This document shows, piece after piece, positions 6,600 to 13,219 of a stretch of DNA of 36,219 nt (the stretch's first letter is position 1; each line of letters begins with the position of its first letter). The stretch spans positions 1 through 36,219 of the forward strand of contig CAZPMO010000024.1 in the NCBI GenBank assembly GCA_964587515.1, read 5' to 3'. Below the pieces are notes generated by a model. That model did no database searches, was not told the origin of the DNA, and saw only the letters and a program-made list of their open reading frames with translations. The DNA is from CAZPMO01 sp964587515 (GTDB taxonomy: Bacteria > Pseudomonadota > Alphaproteobacteria > MPNO01). The position numbers and the translations under genes were made by a program.

Positions 6600-7826
6600 A
6601 TGGCCGAACGCCCCGAAGACGCCAGGGAACTTCAGGAAATCACCGTCAAGAGCGATACCCGCGACGTACTCGCGCATGCCTCGAGATACGCCAAAAAGAA
6701 CAATCTCGATGAGACGCTGATCATCGATATCGATGCCCACGTCACCGAGACGGCTTTCTGGGGCGAGATCGTCGATCGCATCCCTTCGGACGTCTACCAG
6801 CAGATGGCGCGGGCGTTTCAGGACCGCGGCGGCTCGCCGCCGGGGCTGCTCAACGGATCGCCGGGTCTGTTGTACCAGGACGTGTTCGGGCGCATTCCGC
6901 ATCAGCAGAGCCAGCAGGAGCTGGTTGAGGAAAGCGACACCCACCGCCAAGTGGTTTTGGCGCGCCGCGCGATGGACGCCATGGCGGTCGATTACACCGT
7001 TGTCTTTCCGACGCCGATGTTGGTGCTGGGCACCCATCCGCAGCCCGAAGTCGAGGTCGAACTTGCCATCGCCTTCAACCGGTGGCTGACGGAAGAGGTG
7101 CTGCCCCAGGACAATCGGCTAAAAGGGCTTCTCTACCTGCCGTTCAATACGCCCGAGGCGTGCCCGGACGTGGTCGAGCAGTTCGGCGAAGCGCCGGGTG
7201 TAATCGGCTTTACCGTGACCAGCACGCGGTTCAGAGCTGTCCATCATAATTCCTATATGCGTCTCTACTCGATGCTTCAGGAACGCGGCATGCCGATGAC
7301 CTTCCATGCCGGGTTCAACTGGAACGACGGTTCGATGGCGCAGCTCAACCGTTTCCTGTCGATGCACGCGCTGTCGTTCGTGCATTGCAACATCATCCAC
7401 ATGACCAATTGGGTGATCAACGGGCTGCCGGAACGTTTTCCCAATCTCGACGTTCTATGGATCGAAAGCGGGCTGGCTTGGCTGCCCTATCTGATGCAGC
7501 GGCTCGATTCCGAATACATGATGCGGACCTCGGAAGCGCCACTTCTGAAGCGCAAGCCGAGTGAGTATATCCAGGAGATGTTTTTCTCCAGCCAGCCGCT
7601 GGAATTGCAGCATCCCAAGCTGGTCGAGGCGACGTTCGAAGCGATCAATGCAGAGACCCAGCTGATGTGGTGTTCCGACTGGCCGCATTGGGACTTCGAC
7701 GGACCCAGCGTGATCTGGGACCTGCCGTTCCTGAACGAACGCGCCAAGCGGCAAATCCTCGGCGAGAACGCGGCGAAGATGTTCAATCTGCCGAACCCCT
7801 ACGCGGCCAAGGCGGCCGCAGAGTAA
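6600..7826 (+). CDS. Amidohydrolase family 2 metal-dependent hydrolase/decarboxylase
   Basis: TIM-barrel metal enzyme of the Amidohydro_2 group, which contains ACMSD-type decarboxylases and C-C or amide hydrolases. The 408-residue product has the N-terminal metal segment IIDIDAHVTE, a central TFHAGFNWND, HCNIIHM, and the C-terminal aspartate segment MWCSDWPHWDFDG, the usual set for this fold. The ATG at 6600 follows AAGGAG; an upstream ATG at 6537 overlaps the promoter and gives a non-family extension. It diverges from 3-hydroxyanthranilate dioxygenase, whose product is the substrate of ACMSD, but true ACMSD is shorter (about 330 aa), so that identity is only a possibility. A 25-bp tandem duplication covers its stop codon. 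Confidence 0.85.
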   Translation: MAERPEDARELQEITVKSDTRDVLAHASRYAKKNNLDETLIIDIDAHVTETAFWGEIVDRIPSDVYQQMARAFQDRGGSPPGLLNGSPGLLYQDVFGRIPHQQSQQELVEESDTHRQVVLARRAMDAMAVDYTVVFPTPMLVLGTHPQPEVEVELAIAFNRWLTEEVLPQDNRLKGLLYLPFNTPEACPDVVEQFGEAPGVIGFTVTSTRFRAVHHNSYMRLYSMLQERGMPMTFHAGFNWNDGSMAQLNRFLSMHALSFVHCNIIHMTNWVINGLPERFPNLDVLWIESGLAWLPYLMQRLDSEYMMRTSEAPLLKRKPSEYIQEMFFSSQPLELQHPKLVEATFEAINAETQLMWCSDWPHWDFDGPSVIWDLPFLNERAKRQILGENAAKMFNLPNPYAAKAAAE

Positions 7827-7851
7827 AGCGGCCAAGGCGGCCGCAGAGTAA
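7803..7851. repeat. 25-bp tandem duplication across the amidohydrolase stop
   Basis: The 24 bases at 7803-7826, including the final Ala-Lys-Ala-Ala-Ala-Glu codons and the TAA, recur exactly at 7828-7851 after one A. The second copy is outside the reading frame's end and looks like a recent slippage or duplication event. Confidence 0.85.
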
Positions 7852-7877
7852 CTCTCACCATATTCCGAAAAAGTTTC

Positions 7878-7915
7878 GGGGCGCGACCGTCACCTGCATG
7901 ACGGTTCGCGCCCCC
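7878..7915. terminator. Long GC-rich hairpin after the amidohydrolase gene
   Basis: GGGGCGCGACCGTCA and TGACGGTTCGCGCCCC form a stem of about 15 bp with one bulged T and a six-base loop. It lies about 50 bases past the stop. No U run follows immediately (a T stretch comes about 15 bases later), so a classical terminator is likely but not certain. Confidence 0.5.
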
Positions 7916-7978
7916 AAAGTTTCATGCTCTTTTTCTTCGCCGGTGGGACCGACGCCGTGAGCTTGATTGGGGCTGATT

Positions 7979-8089
7979 TCAGCCCTTCTTGTTGTTACTC
8001 GTAATCCTTGTCACCGCCGCCAACGTCGCGGCGAAGGCCGTGAAGGCAATCACGACGAAAACCAGAAAAGCGATCTCTCCCGCCGTCAT
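7979..8089 (-). CDS. 36-residue single-pass membrane protein
   Basis: Small unnamed protein: it begins MTAGEIAFLVFVVIAFTAFA and ends SNNKKG, with one hydrophobic helix (about residues 5-26) and a basic C-terminus, so the tail probably stays in the cytoplasm. The ATG at 8089 has an excellent AGGAGG eight bases upstream. An FNR-like box lies 58-71 bases before the start, with nothing else downstream of it on this strand. Small helices like this often belong to respiratory oxidases (CydX, CcoQ-like) or other membrane complexes, but no sequence link to those is visible, so function is not assigned. Confidence 0.7.
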   Translation of the reverse strand: MTAGEIAFLVFVVIAFTAFAATLAAVTRITSNNKKG

Positions 8090-8146
8090 GGCCTGCACCT
8101 CCTAAATCTCATCGGGCAACCTACGTTATTCCATTAACCGATCGCA

Positions 8147-8160
8147 CTGATCTAGATCAG
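8147..8160. promoter_or_regulatory. FNR-like box upstream of the small membrane protein gene
   Basis: CTGATCTAGATCAG is a perfect palindrome that matches the inner TGAT-N4-ATCA of the FNR site; both outer bases differ. On the minus strand a weak -10 (TAGGTT, 8118-8123) lies 33 bases from its centre, close to the class II geometry. Confidence 0.5.
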
Positions 8161-8192
8161 TTGAAACGGTTATTGCGATATAGAAATCCTGA

Positions 8193-9215
8193 TCAGTCGC
8201 GGGTCTCCTCGCGCAGAAAATGCAGCCGCCGCATCACTTCGCGATCGGTAAACACGAACAGATGCGCGGTGTCGTCAGTGGCCTTGTGCGACGCCCAGTT
8301 CCACTGCGGCACGGTAAAGACGTCGTGCTTTTGCCATTTGAAGGTCTCGTCTCCGACCGTGGAGACGCCTTCGCCCTCGACCACCAGACAGACCGCGTTC
8401 GCGGTGCTGCGCGCGGGCCGGGTTTCGGCGTTGACGGGCAGTTCCCAGGCATAGGAGTCGAGCGTGAGAATCACCGGACCGCCATCGACCGGGTTGGTGT
8501 AGCGCAGCCGCTTCGCACCGTCGTCCGCGGCCGGCATGTTCCCAAAGGCGGCCAGCGTGTTGGTCCAGGGATAGCGGAACATGGGCGAATAGGGCACGTC
8601 GGGGGCATCGGATTCGGGCACCAGCCCGGCACCCGCGAAAGCGCTATCGGGAATCCGGGTCTTGTCGTCGGGAAAGTCGTTGGTGCCGCCATGGACCGCG
8701 AACAGGGTGCCGAGATTGGCGGCCAGCGGCACGTCGAGCGCATCGAGCCAGACGATCCGCTTGTCGGAATCGTTGATGTGCTCGTGCCACGCCCAGTTGG
8801 GCGTCAGGATCAGATCGCCGGGCTGCATCTCGCAGCGCTGGCCGTTGACGATGGTGGCGCCGCCGCCGCCTTCCATGATCAAGCGCATCGCAGACGGCGT
8901 ATGGCGATGCGGTGGGGCGACCTCGCCGGGCTCCAGAATCTGGATGCCGGCGAACAGGTTGGTGGTGGTATAGGGTTTGCCCTCGAAGGCCGGGTTCACC
9001 AGCATCAGCACCCGGCGAACCGCGTTCTCCATCGAGACGTCGCGGGCGGCGCGATCGACGAACGGCGCGAGCTCGCTCCACAACCATTGCATCGGCCGGT
9101 CGGGAGATGTCGGCTCGAGCGGCAGGATGTCGTGATAGCGGTCCCACAGAGGCTGGATATTGGATTTTTCAAGGACGGCGTTGAAATCTTCGAGCAAAGG
9201 AGCTGTTTCGGCCAT
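8193..9215 (-). CDS. Gentisate 1,2-dioxygenase-like bicupin protein
   Basis: Bicupin iron dioxygenase related to gentisate 1,2-dioxygenase, which cleaves gentisate between C1 and C2 to maleylpyruvate. The 340-residue protein has in its first cupin PPHRHTPSAMRLIMEG with H103 and H105, and WAWHEH with H144, the expected Fe(II) ligands; the C-terminal cupin is present but lacks the same histidine set. I start at 9215 (MAETAP) because GGAGG sits 7 bases before; an ATG at 9245 would place the ribosome site inside the gene. It follows the luciferase-like monooxygenase gene (44 bases apart), likely one operon. Related substrates such as salicylate or 1-hydroxy-2-naphthoate are possible. Confidence 0.85.
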   Translation of the reverse strand: MAETAPLLEDFNAVLEKSNIQPLWDRYHDILPLEPTSPDRPMQWLWSELAPFVDRAARDVSMENAVRRVLMLVNPAFEGKPYTTTNLFAGIQILEPGEVAPPHRHTPSAMRLIMEGGGGATIVNGQRCEMQPGDLILTPNWAWHEHINDSDKRIVWLDALDVPLAANLGTLFAVHGGTNDFPDDKTRIPDSAFAGAGLVPESDAPDVPYSPMFRYPWTNTLAAFGNMPAADDGAKRLRYTNPVDGGPVILTLDSYAWELPVNAETRPARSTANAVCLVVEGEGVSTVGDETFKWQKHDVFTVPQWNWASHKATDDTAHLFVFTDREVMRRLHFLREETRD

Positions 9216-9259
9216 GGTTTGTCCTCCTGAATTCCGGGATGGCAAGCCCTTCCAAATGG

Positions 9260-10333
9260 CTATTCCGCCGCCACGGCGCTGGTTTTCGAGAAATGCGGGA
9301 TCACCTTCTCGCCGAACAGCCGCATGGAATGGGCCGCGTCCTCGTACGAGATCAAATTGAAATTAACCTGCAGGGAGGCGAGTTCGAAACCGCCGATCGA
9401 GGCGTCGTAATCACGGATGCGCTCGACCAGATCGTCCGGCGTTCCCACCCAGGCGGCGCCCGATGCGACCTGGCTGTCGAAATTTTCCTCTTTCAGCTTG
9501 GTGATGAGCGCGCCGTAATTCGGGTAATCCTTCGAGGTCTCGCCGCCGACCCAGTGCGAGGCGGAGGTCACCAGCGAATTCAGGTAACGGTTGAGGTTGT
9601 CGCGCGCGATCTCGACAGCGGTAGCGTTGTCCTCGTGGCAGCACATGTGGAAAGCCAGCATCACGCGCCCCTCGCCAGGGTGTCCCGCCGACTTCCAAGC
9701 GTCGCGGTAAAGCCCGATCAGCTCGACCATGGTGCCGCCGGCCATCGGGATCGCCATCACCGAATGGCCCAGCCGGCCCGCCTTTTCGAACGACGCCGGG
9801 GTCGCGATGGCGGCGGTCCAGTACGGCATCTTTTGCTGGGTCGGGCGCGGCAGCGAGGTGATGTTCTCGAAGCTGTGGAACTTTCCCTCCATGGTCACGT
9901 TCTCATCCTCGATGAGCCGCATGATCTGGGCGACCCCTTCGTCGAACCGTTCGACGCTTTCGTCGAGGCTGATGCCGAACCGGTGGAATTCGTGCGGCAG
10001 GAAGGCGCGTGCGAACCCCATCTCGAGGCGCCCGCCGGAGATCGCGTCCAGCATGCCGGCTTCGCCCGCGACCTTCAGCGGATTGTTGAAGACAGGCAAC
10101 ACGGCGCCGGTGATCAGGCGTGCGTTTCTGGTACGCGCGGCGCAGGCGGTCAGAAAAACGATCGGGTTGGGGCTGTATCCGCCGTAGGATTCGAAATAAT
10201 GCTCGACCGTGCGCACATGGGTGAAACCGTAATCGTCGCACAGCTCGACCAGCTTGAGCGACTCGTCGAAATAGTCCTTGGCCGACTTCTCATTGGGCAT
10301 GACGTCGGGGAAGAACTGAATGCCGAATTCCAT
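9260..10333 (-). CDS. LLM-class flavin-dependent monooxygenase
   Basis: Bacterial luciferase-like TIM-barrel enzyme that uses reduced flavin and O2 for oxygenation. The 357-residue protein has MEFGIQFFPDVMP at the N-terminus, VRTVEHYFESYGGYSPNP (the family H-x-F active-site region), TGAVLPVFNNPLKVAGEAGMLD and GRLEMGFARAF, all typical. ATG at 10333 follows GGAGG by 7 bases; an upstream frame to 10441 runs through the promoter and is rejected. A flavin reductase must supply FMNH2. Placed upstream of the gentisate dioxygenase-like gene, it may hydroxylate a ring before cleavage; that is inference. An FNR-type promoter precedes it. Confidence 0.88.
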   Translation of the reverse strand: MEFGIQFFPDVMPNEKSAKDYFDESLKLVELCDDYGFTHVRTVEHYFESYGGYSPNPIVFLTACAARTRNARLITGAVLPVFNNPLKVAGEAGMLDAISGGRLEMGFARAFLPHEFHRFGISLDESVERFDEGVAQIMRLIEDENVTMEGKFHSFENITSLPRPTQQKMPYWTAAIATPASFEKAGRLGHSVMAIPMAGGTMVELIGLYRDAWKSAGHPGEGRVMLAFHMCCHEDNATAVEIARDNLNRYLNSLVTSASHWVGGETSKDYPNYGALITKLKEENFDSQVASGAAWVGTPDDLVERIRDYDASIGGFELASLQVNFNLISYEDAAHSMRLFGEKVIPHFSKTSAVAAE

Positions 10334-10389
10334 GATGGGGCCTCCTCTCGGACAGCGGCGATCCGCTCGCGCGGCACCAGCAAGGAGCA

Positions 10390-10431
10390 ATAATGTCCGT
10401 GTACGGATTAATTGGCATTGATATAGATCAG
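10390..10431 (-). promoter_or_regulatory. FNR-type promoter of the monooxygenase operon
   Basis: TTGATATAGATCAG (10418-10431) matches the FNR site in nine of ten defined positions. On the minus strand a -10-like CATTAT (10390-10395) has its centre exactly 32 bases away, the geometry of FNR bound at -41.5 (class II activation). It lies 57 bases upstream of the ATG at 10333. Confidence 0.65.
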
Positions 10432-10471
10432 TGCCGGACAATTTCCGCGCCGGGACGCGGGTTAACGCCGC

Positions 10472-11218
10472 TCAGATAATTTCGATATTCTCGGCGTCGG
10501 CGAGGCGGCGCATCTCGTCGATGCGCTCCAGATCGACCTGAAAAGGCTGGGGAATGGAAATCAACCCGTCACGCGCGAACTGGGTCAAAACCCGGCTCAC
10601 GGTTTCCGCGGTCAGCCCCACATAATCGGCGATATCGTGCCGGCTCATGGTGAGATTAAGCGGTGTTTCCGCTTCCCCGATGGAAAGCGATTTCTCGGAC
10701 AGCCGTAACAGGAATGTCGCGATTCGTTCCTGCGCGGTCTTGCGCCCGAGCACCAGCATCTGCGACTGGGATTCCGCGAGCTCGGCGACGGTAATTTCCA
10801 GCAGCTTGGTCTCAAGCGCCGGGAAACGCCGGGCCAGGTCGCGCAGCTTGTCGCGGGAGACCCGGCACAAACGAACCGGTGTCAGGGTCTCGGCGTTGTA
10901 CCCATATTCACCAATCGTGGAATACCCCATCAGGTCGCCCGCGGTGGGAAAACCCAGCACCTGGCGGCGACCGTCCTGCAACAACTTGTATATTTTCACC
11001 GTACCGGAGAAGACGTTATAGATATGGTCCGCCGGATCGCACTCGTAAAACACCGGCCGGTCGGGAGGCAGCACGATTTCCTCCACAATCCCTTCCAGCG
11101 CGCTGATTTCCTCGTGATTCAACGCCGCGCAAAAGGCACGATGACGGATTTTGCAATCGCCGCAACCCGTTGATTCACAGTCCTTAGCCGATGCGCAAAT
11201 GGCTTGGCCGTCAGCCAT
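10472..11218 (-). CDS. FNR-family oxygen-responsive transcription regulator
   Basis: Crp/Fnr family regulator of the FnrN/FnrL type, 248 aa. The N-terminal cysteines C19-x2-C22-x7-C30 and the central C118 match the four ligands of an oxygen-labile [4Fe-4S] cluster. A cyclic-nucleotide-like beta barrel (about 50-130), a dimer helix and a C-terminal helix-turn-helix follow. The recognition helix ETVSR (E205, S208, R209) is the one that in FNR reads TTGAT, and such sites occur five times around this gene. GGAG precedes the ATG at 11218. Two extra cysteines (C8, C14) lie ahead of the cluster motif. An FNR box 66 bases upstream suggests autoregulation. Confidence 0.92.
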   Translation of the reverse strand: MADGQAICASAKDCESTGCGDCKIRHRAFCAALNHEEISALEGIVEEIVLPPDRPVFYECDPADHIYNVFSGTVKIYKLLQDGRRQVLGFPTAGDLMGYSTIGEYGYNAETLTPVRLCRVSRDKLRDLARRFPALETKLLEITVAELAESQSQMLVLGRKTAQERIATFLLRLSEKSLSIGEAETPLNLTMSRHDIADYVGLTAETVSRVLTQFARDGLISIPQPFQVDLERIDEMRRLADAENIEII

Positions 11219-11283
11219 TTCGTCTCCAGTATTGCATGTCCGGGCGACCAGCGATCATTTTACGCCGCCCGCTTCCGATCCAA

Positions 11284-11297
11284 CTGATTCAGATCAA
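11284..11297. promoter_or_regulatory. FNR-type box between the regulator and Rieske genes
   Basis: CTGATTCAGATCAA matches the FNR site in nine of ten defined positions. It lies between the divergent regulator (start 11218) and Rieske (start 11417) genes and may act in both directions. Confidence 0.6.
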
Positions 11298-11328
11298 TGC
11301 GACGCCTGCCGCAAGCCGCTTTTATTAG

Positions 11329-11334
11329 TATAAT
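11329..11334 (+). promoter_or_regulatory. -10 element for the Rieske gene
   Basis: TATAAT, perfect, about 80 bases before the Rieske ATG. No good -35 is seen, and the FNR box centre is 41 bases away, somewhat further than a standard class II arrangement. Confidence 0.4.
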
Positions 11335-11416
11335 GGATTTTTGCGGCCATTGCATCTCCGCAGGGATGCGCATGCCGTTGGGCCGTGGCGTTAACCATTG
11401 ATGGGAACCGTGTCCG

Positions 11417-11782
11417 ATGCCCGAACTGTTTGCCGGAAAGAAGCAAGATTTTGAGGATCCCGGCCGCAAGATGCTGACCGGCGAGGATCTCGATATCGGC
11501 GTATTCCATGTCGGTGGTGAATTTTTCGCCTATGAGAACACCTGTCCCCATCAGGGCGGACCGGTCTGCCAGGGCCGCATGCTGAAAAAGGTCGAGGAGA
11601 TCATCGGCAAGGACAAGACCAGCAAGGGATTGACCTTTTCCAGCGAACACACGCACCTCGTCTGCCCGTGGCACGGTTTCGAATTCAATATCAAGACCGG
11701 GCGGCACCCGGGAGACCGTAATTCGGTGCTCAAACCCTTCCAGGTGCGGATCGACGGCGACGAGATATATGTGCGCGTATGA
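11417..11782 (+). CDS. Rieske [2Fe-2S] ferredoxin-type protein
   Basis: Small soluble Rieske protein, 121 aa, probably an electron carrier for an oxygenase or a nitrite-reductase-like enzyme. Cluster ligands are C43-P-H45 (CPHQGGPVC) and C83-P-W-H86 (CPWHGFEF). Between them is a longer lysine-rich insertion (about residues 54-78) than in typical ferredoxins. No signal peptide or membrane anchor, so it acts in the cytoplasm. A GGGAACC lies upstream of the ATG. It is followed 45 bases later by a small gene of unknown function. The partner oxygenase is not obvious in the window. Confidence 0.9.
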   Translation: MPELFAGKKQDFEDPGRKMLTGEDLDIGVFHVGGEFFAYENTCPHQGGPVCQGRMLKKVEEIIGKDKTSKGLTFSSEHTHLVCPWHGFEFNIKTGRHPGDRNSVLKPFQVRIDGDEIYVRV

Positions 11783-11827
11783 GACGGCCAATATAGAAAC
11801 GCTTGGGAAGTCGAAAGGGACAACAAT

Positions 11828-12040
11828 ATGGGTCAGCAGTGCAAGCACGCCGCGCTCAGGGCATACCGTGAGCTGCGCGGTCACGGCCGGACCGAAAAAG
11901 CAGCCTTCGACGCCGCGGTTGCCGTCTATCGCTACCACCACCCGGAAACGGCGCCGATCGATTCCGGTCACATCGTCGCCGGCTGGCTCGATGAAGGTCA
12001 GATCACGGAGTTAAGCTTCGGCGTCGAGGGAACCGCCTGA
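11828..12040 (+). CDS. Small hypothetical protein, 70 aa
   Basis: Not recognised. The 70-residue soluble product has an Arg/His-rich N-terminus (CKHAALRAYRELRGHGR), a helical segment FDAAVAVYRYHHPE, and the end SGHIVAGWLDEGQI. AAGGGAC lies about 7 bases before the ATG, codon use is like the neighbours, and it lies downstream of the Rieske gene with 45 bases between, so both are probably co-transcribed. One cysteine and five histidines are present, but no clear metal motif. It converges on the alcohol dehydrogenase gene with a 16-base gap. Confidence 0.6.
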   Translation: MGQQCKHAALRAYRELRGHGRTEKAAFDAAVAVYRYHHPETAPIDSGHIVAGWLDEGQITELSFGVEGTA

Positions 12041-12056
12041 TCGGATCGGCTCTCCG

Positions 12057-13079
12057 TCATCGCGTCCTCTCCTGTCTCGCATGTTCGGTTGTCAGCACCG
12101 CCGCGCCCTGCAAACGGCCCTCGCGCAGTCGCGCCAGCGCCTCGTTGGCGTCGGTCAGCGCCATCGGTTGCGCGGAAATTCGCACGGGGATCCTGGGGGC
12201 GAGATCCAGAAATTCCTCGCCGTCGCTCCGGGTGAGATTGGCGACCGACAGAATGCGCCGCTCGCGCCACAGGATGTCATAGGGAAAGGCCGGAATGTCG
12301 CTCATATGGATGCCGGCGCAGACCACTGTGCCGCCCGGCGCAATGGCGCGCAACGCCGCCGGCACCAGCGCGCCGACCGGCGCGAAGATGATGGCCGCGT
12401 CAAGCGGCTCGGGCGGCGCTTCGCTGGACGGTCCCGCCCAGACCGCACCAAGACCGCGCGCGAACGCCATCGCCTCATCGTCACCGGGGCGGACGAAGGC
12501 AAACACCTTACGTCCCTCATGGCGGGCGACCTGGGCGACGATATGAGCGGCTGCCCCGAAACCATAGAGGCCGATATTTTCGCCGTCGCCCGCCATGCGT
12601 AGCGCGCGGTATCCGATCAACCCGGCACACAGCAGCGGTGCCGCCTCGATATCGTCATAGGACCCGGAAATCGGAAAACAATAGCGCTCGTCGGCCAGCG
12701 CATATTCGGCGTAACCGCCGTCTATCGTGTAGCCGGTGAACCGCGCGCGATCGCAGAGATTCTCGCGCCCCGATCGGCAATAACGGCAGTCCCCGCAGGT
12801 CCAGCCGAGCCAGGGAACGCCGACACGTTCGCCGCCGCGATAGCGTTCGACGCCTCGCCCGACCGATGCGACCTCGCCGACCACCTCATGGCCCGGCACG
12901 ATTGGCAGCGCGGGATCGGGCAACTCGCCATCGACAACGTGCAAATCGGTACGGCACACGCCGCAGGCATGGACGCGCACCAGAATCTCTCCCGGGCCGG
13001 GCTCGGGCACGGCGCGCGACCGGGGCACAAGCGCCTCGCCCGGCCGCGCCAACACCATCGCCGTCATGGTTTCGCTCAT
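12057..13079 (-). CDS. Zinc-dependent alcohol dehydrogenase
   Basis: Medium-chain dehydrogenase/reductase oxidising an alcohol with NAD(P)+, 340 aa. Catalytic-zinc residues are C42 (GVCRTDLH) and H64 (PGHE); the structural zinc site is complete with C95, C98, C101, C109. The Rossmann segment GLYGFGAAAHIVAQVARHEG is that of the zinc-binding alcohol dehydrogenase subfamily often annotated adh_fam_2. I start at 13079 (MSETMTAM), preceded by AAGGGG; the frame to 13166 covers the promoter. It is divergent from the cyclic-diphosphoglycerate-synthetase-like gene, with an FNR site between them. Substrate unknown; an aldehyde/alcohol step under low oxygen would fit. Confidence 0.9.
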   Translation of the reverse strand: MSETMTAMVLARPGEALVPRSRAVPEPGPGEILVRVHACGVCRTDLHVVDGELPDPALPIVPGHEVVGEVASVGRGVERYRGGERVGVPWLGWTCGDCRYCRSGRENLCDRARFTGYTIDGGYAEYALADERYCFPISGSYDDIEAAPLLCAGLIGYRALRMAGDGENIGLYGFGAAAHIVAQVARHEGRKVFAFVRPGDDEAMAFARGLGAVWAGPSSEAPPEPLDAAIIFAPVGALVPAALRAIAPGGTVVCAGIHMSDIPAFPYDILWRERRILSVANLTRSDGEEFLDLAPRIPVRISAQPMALTDANEALARLREGRLQGAAVLTTEHARQERTR

Positions 13080-13114
13080 TCCCGACACCCCTTCATATGG
13101 AGCAATACCAGCGG

Positions 13115-13132
13115 TCATTGATATTACAATGA
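13115..13132. repeat. Inverted repeat in the alcohol dehydrogenase promoter
   Basis: TCATTG-ATATTA-CAATGA has perfect 6-base arms. It overlaps the predicted -10 (minus strand TAATAT, 13121-13126) of the alcohol dehydrogenase gene and might be a second operator. Confidence 0.3.
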
Positions 13133-13152
13133 TCGGGGACGGCGGCGCCGTA

Positions 13153-13166
13153 TTGATGAAGATCAA
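13153..13166. promoter_or_regulatory. FNR-type box, perfect consensus
   Basis: TTGATGAAGATCAA matches TTGAT-N4-ATCAA exactly. On the minus strand its centre is 36 bases from the predicted -10 of the alcohol dehydrogenase gene, near the class II position; on the plus strand it lies 54 bases before the next gene's ATG. Confidence 0.75.
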
Positions 13167-13219
13167 GATACGCGCGGCGCCGGATGCGATGATCCCGGTC
13201 GAAGAGAGAAGGAAGGTAC

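Noticed and set aside
8220..9230. 336-codon plus-strand open frame opposite the bicupin gene
   Set aside because: It mirrors the bicupin coding frame and its composition is that of a GC-rich shadow.
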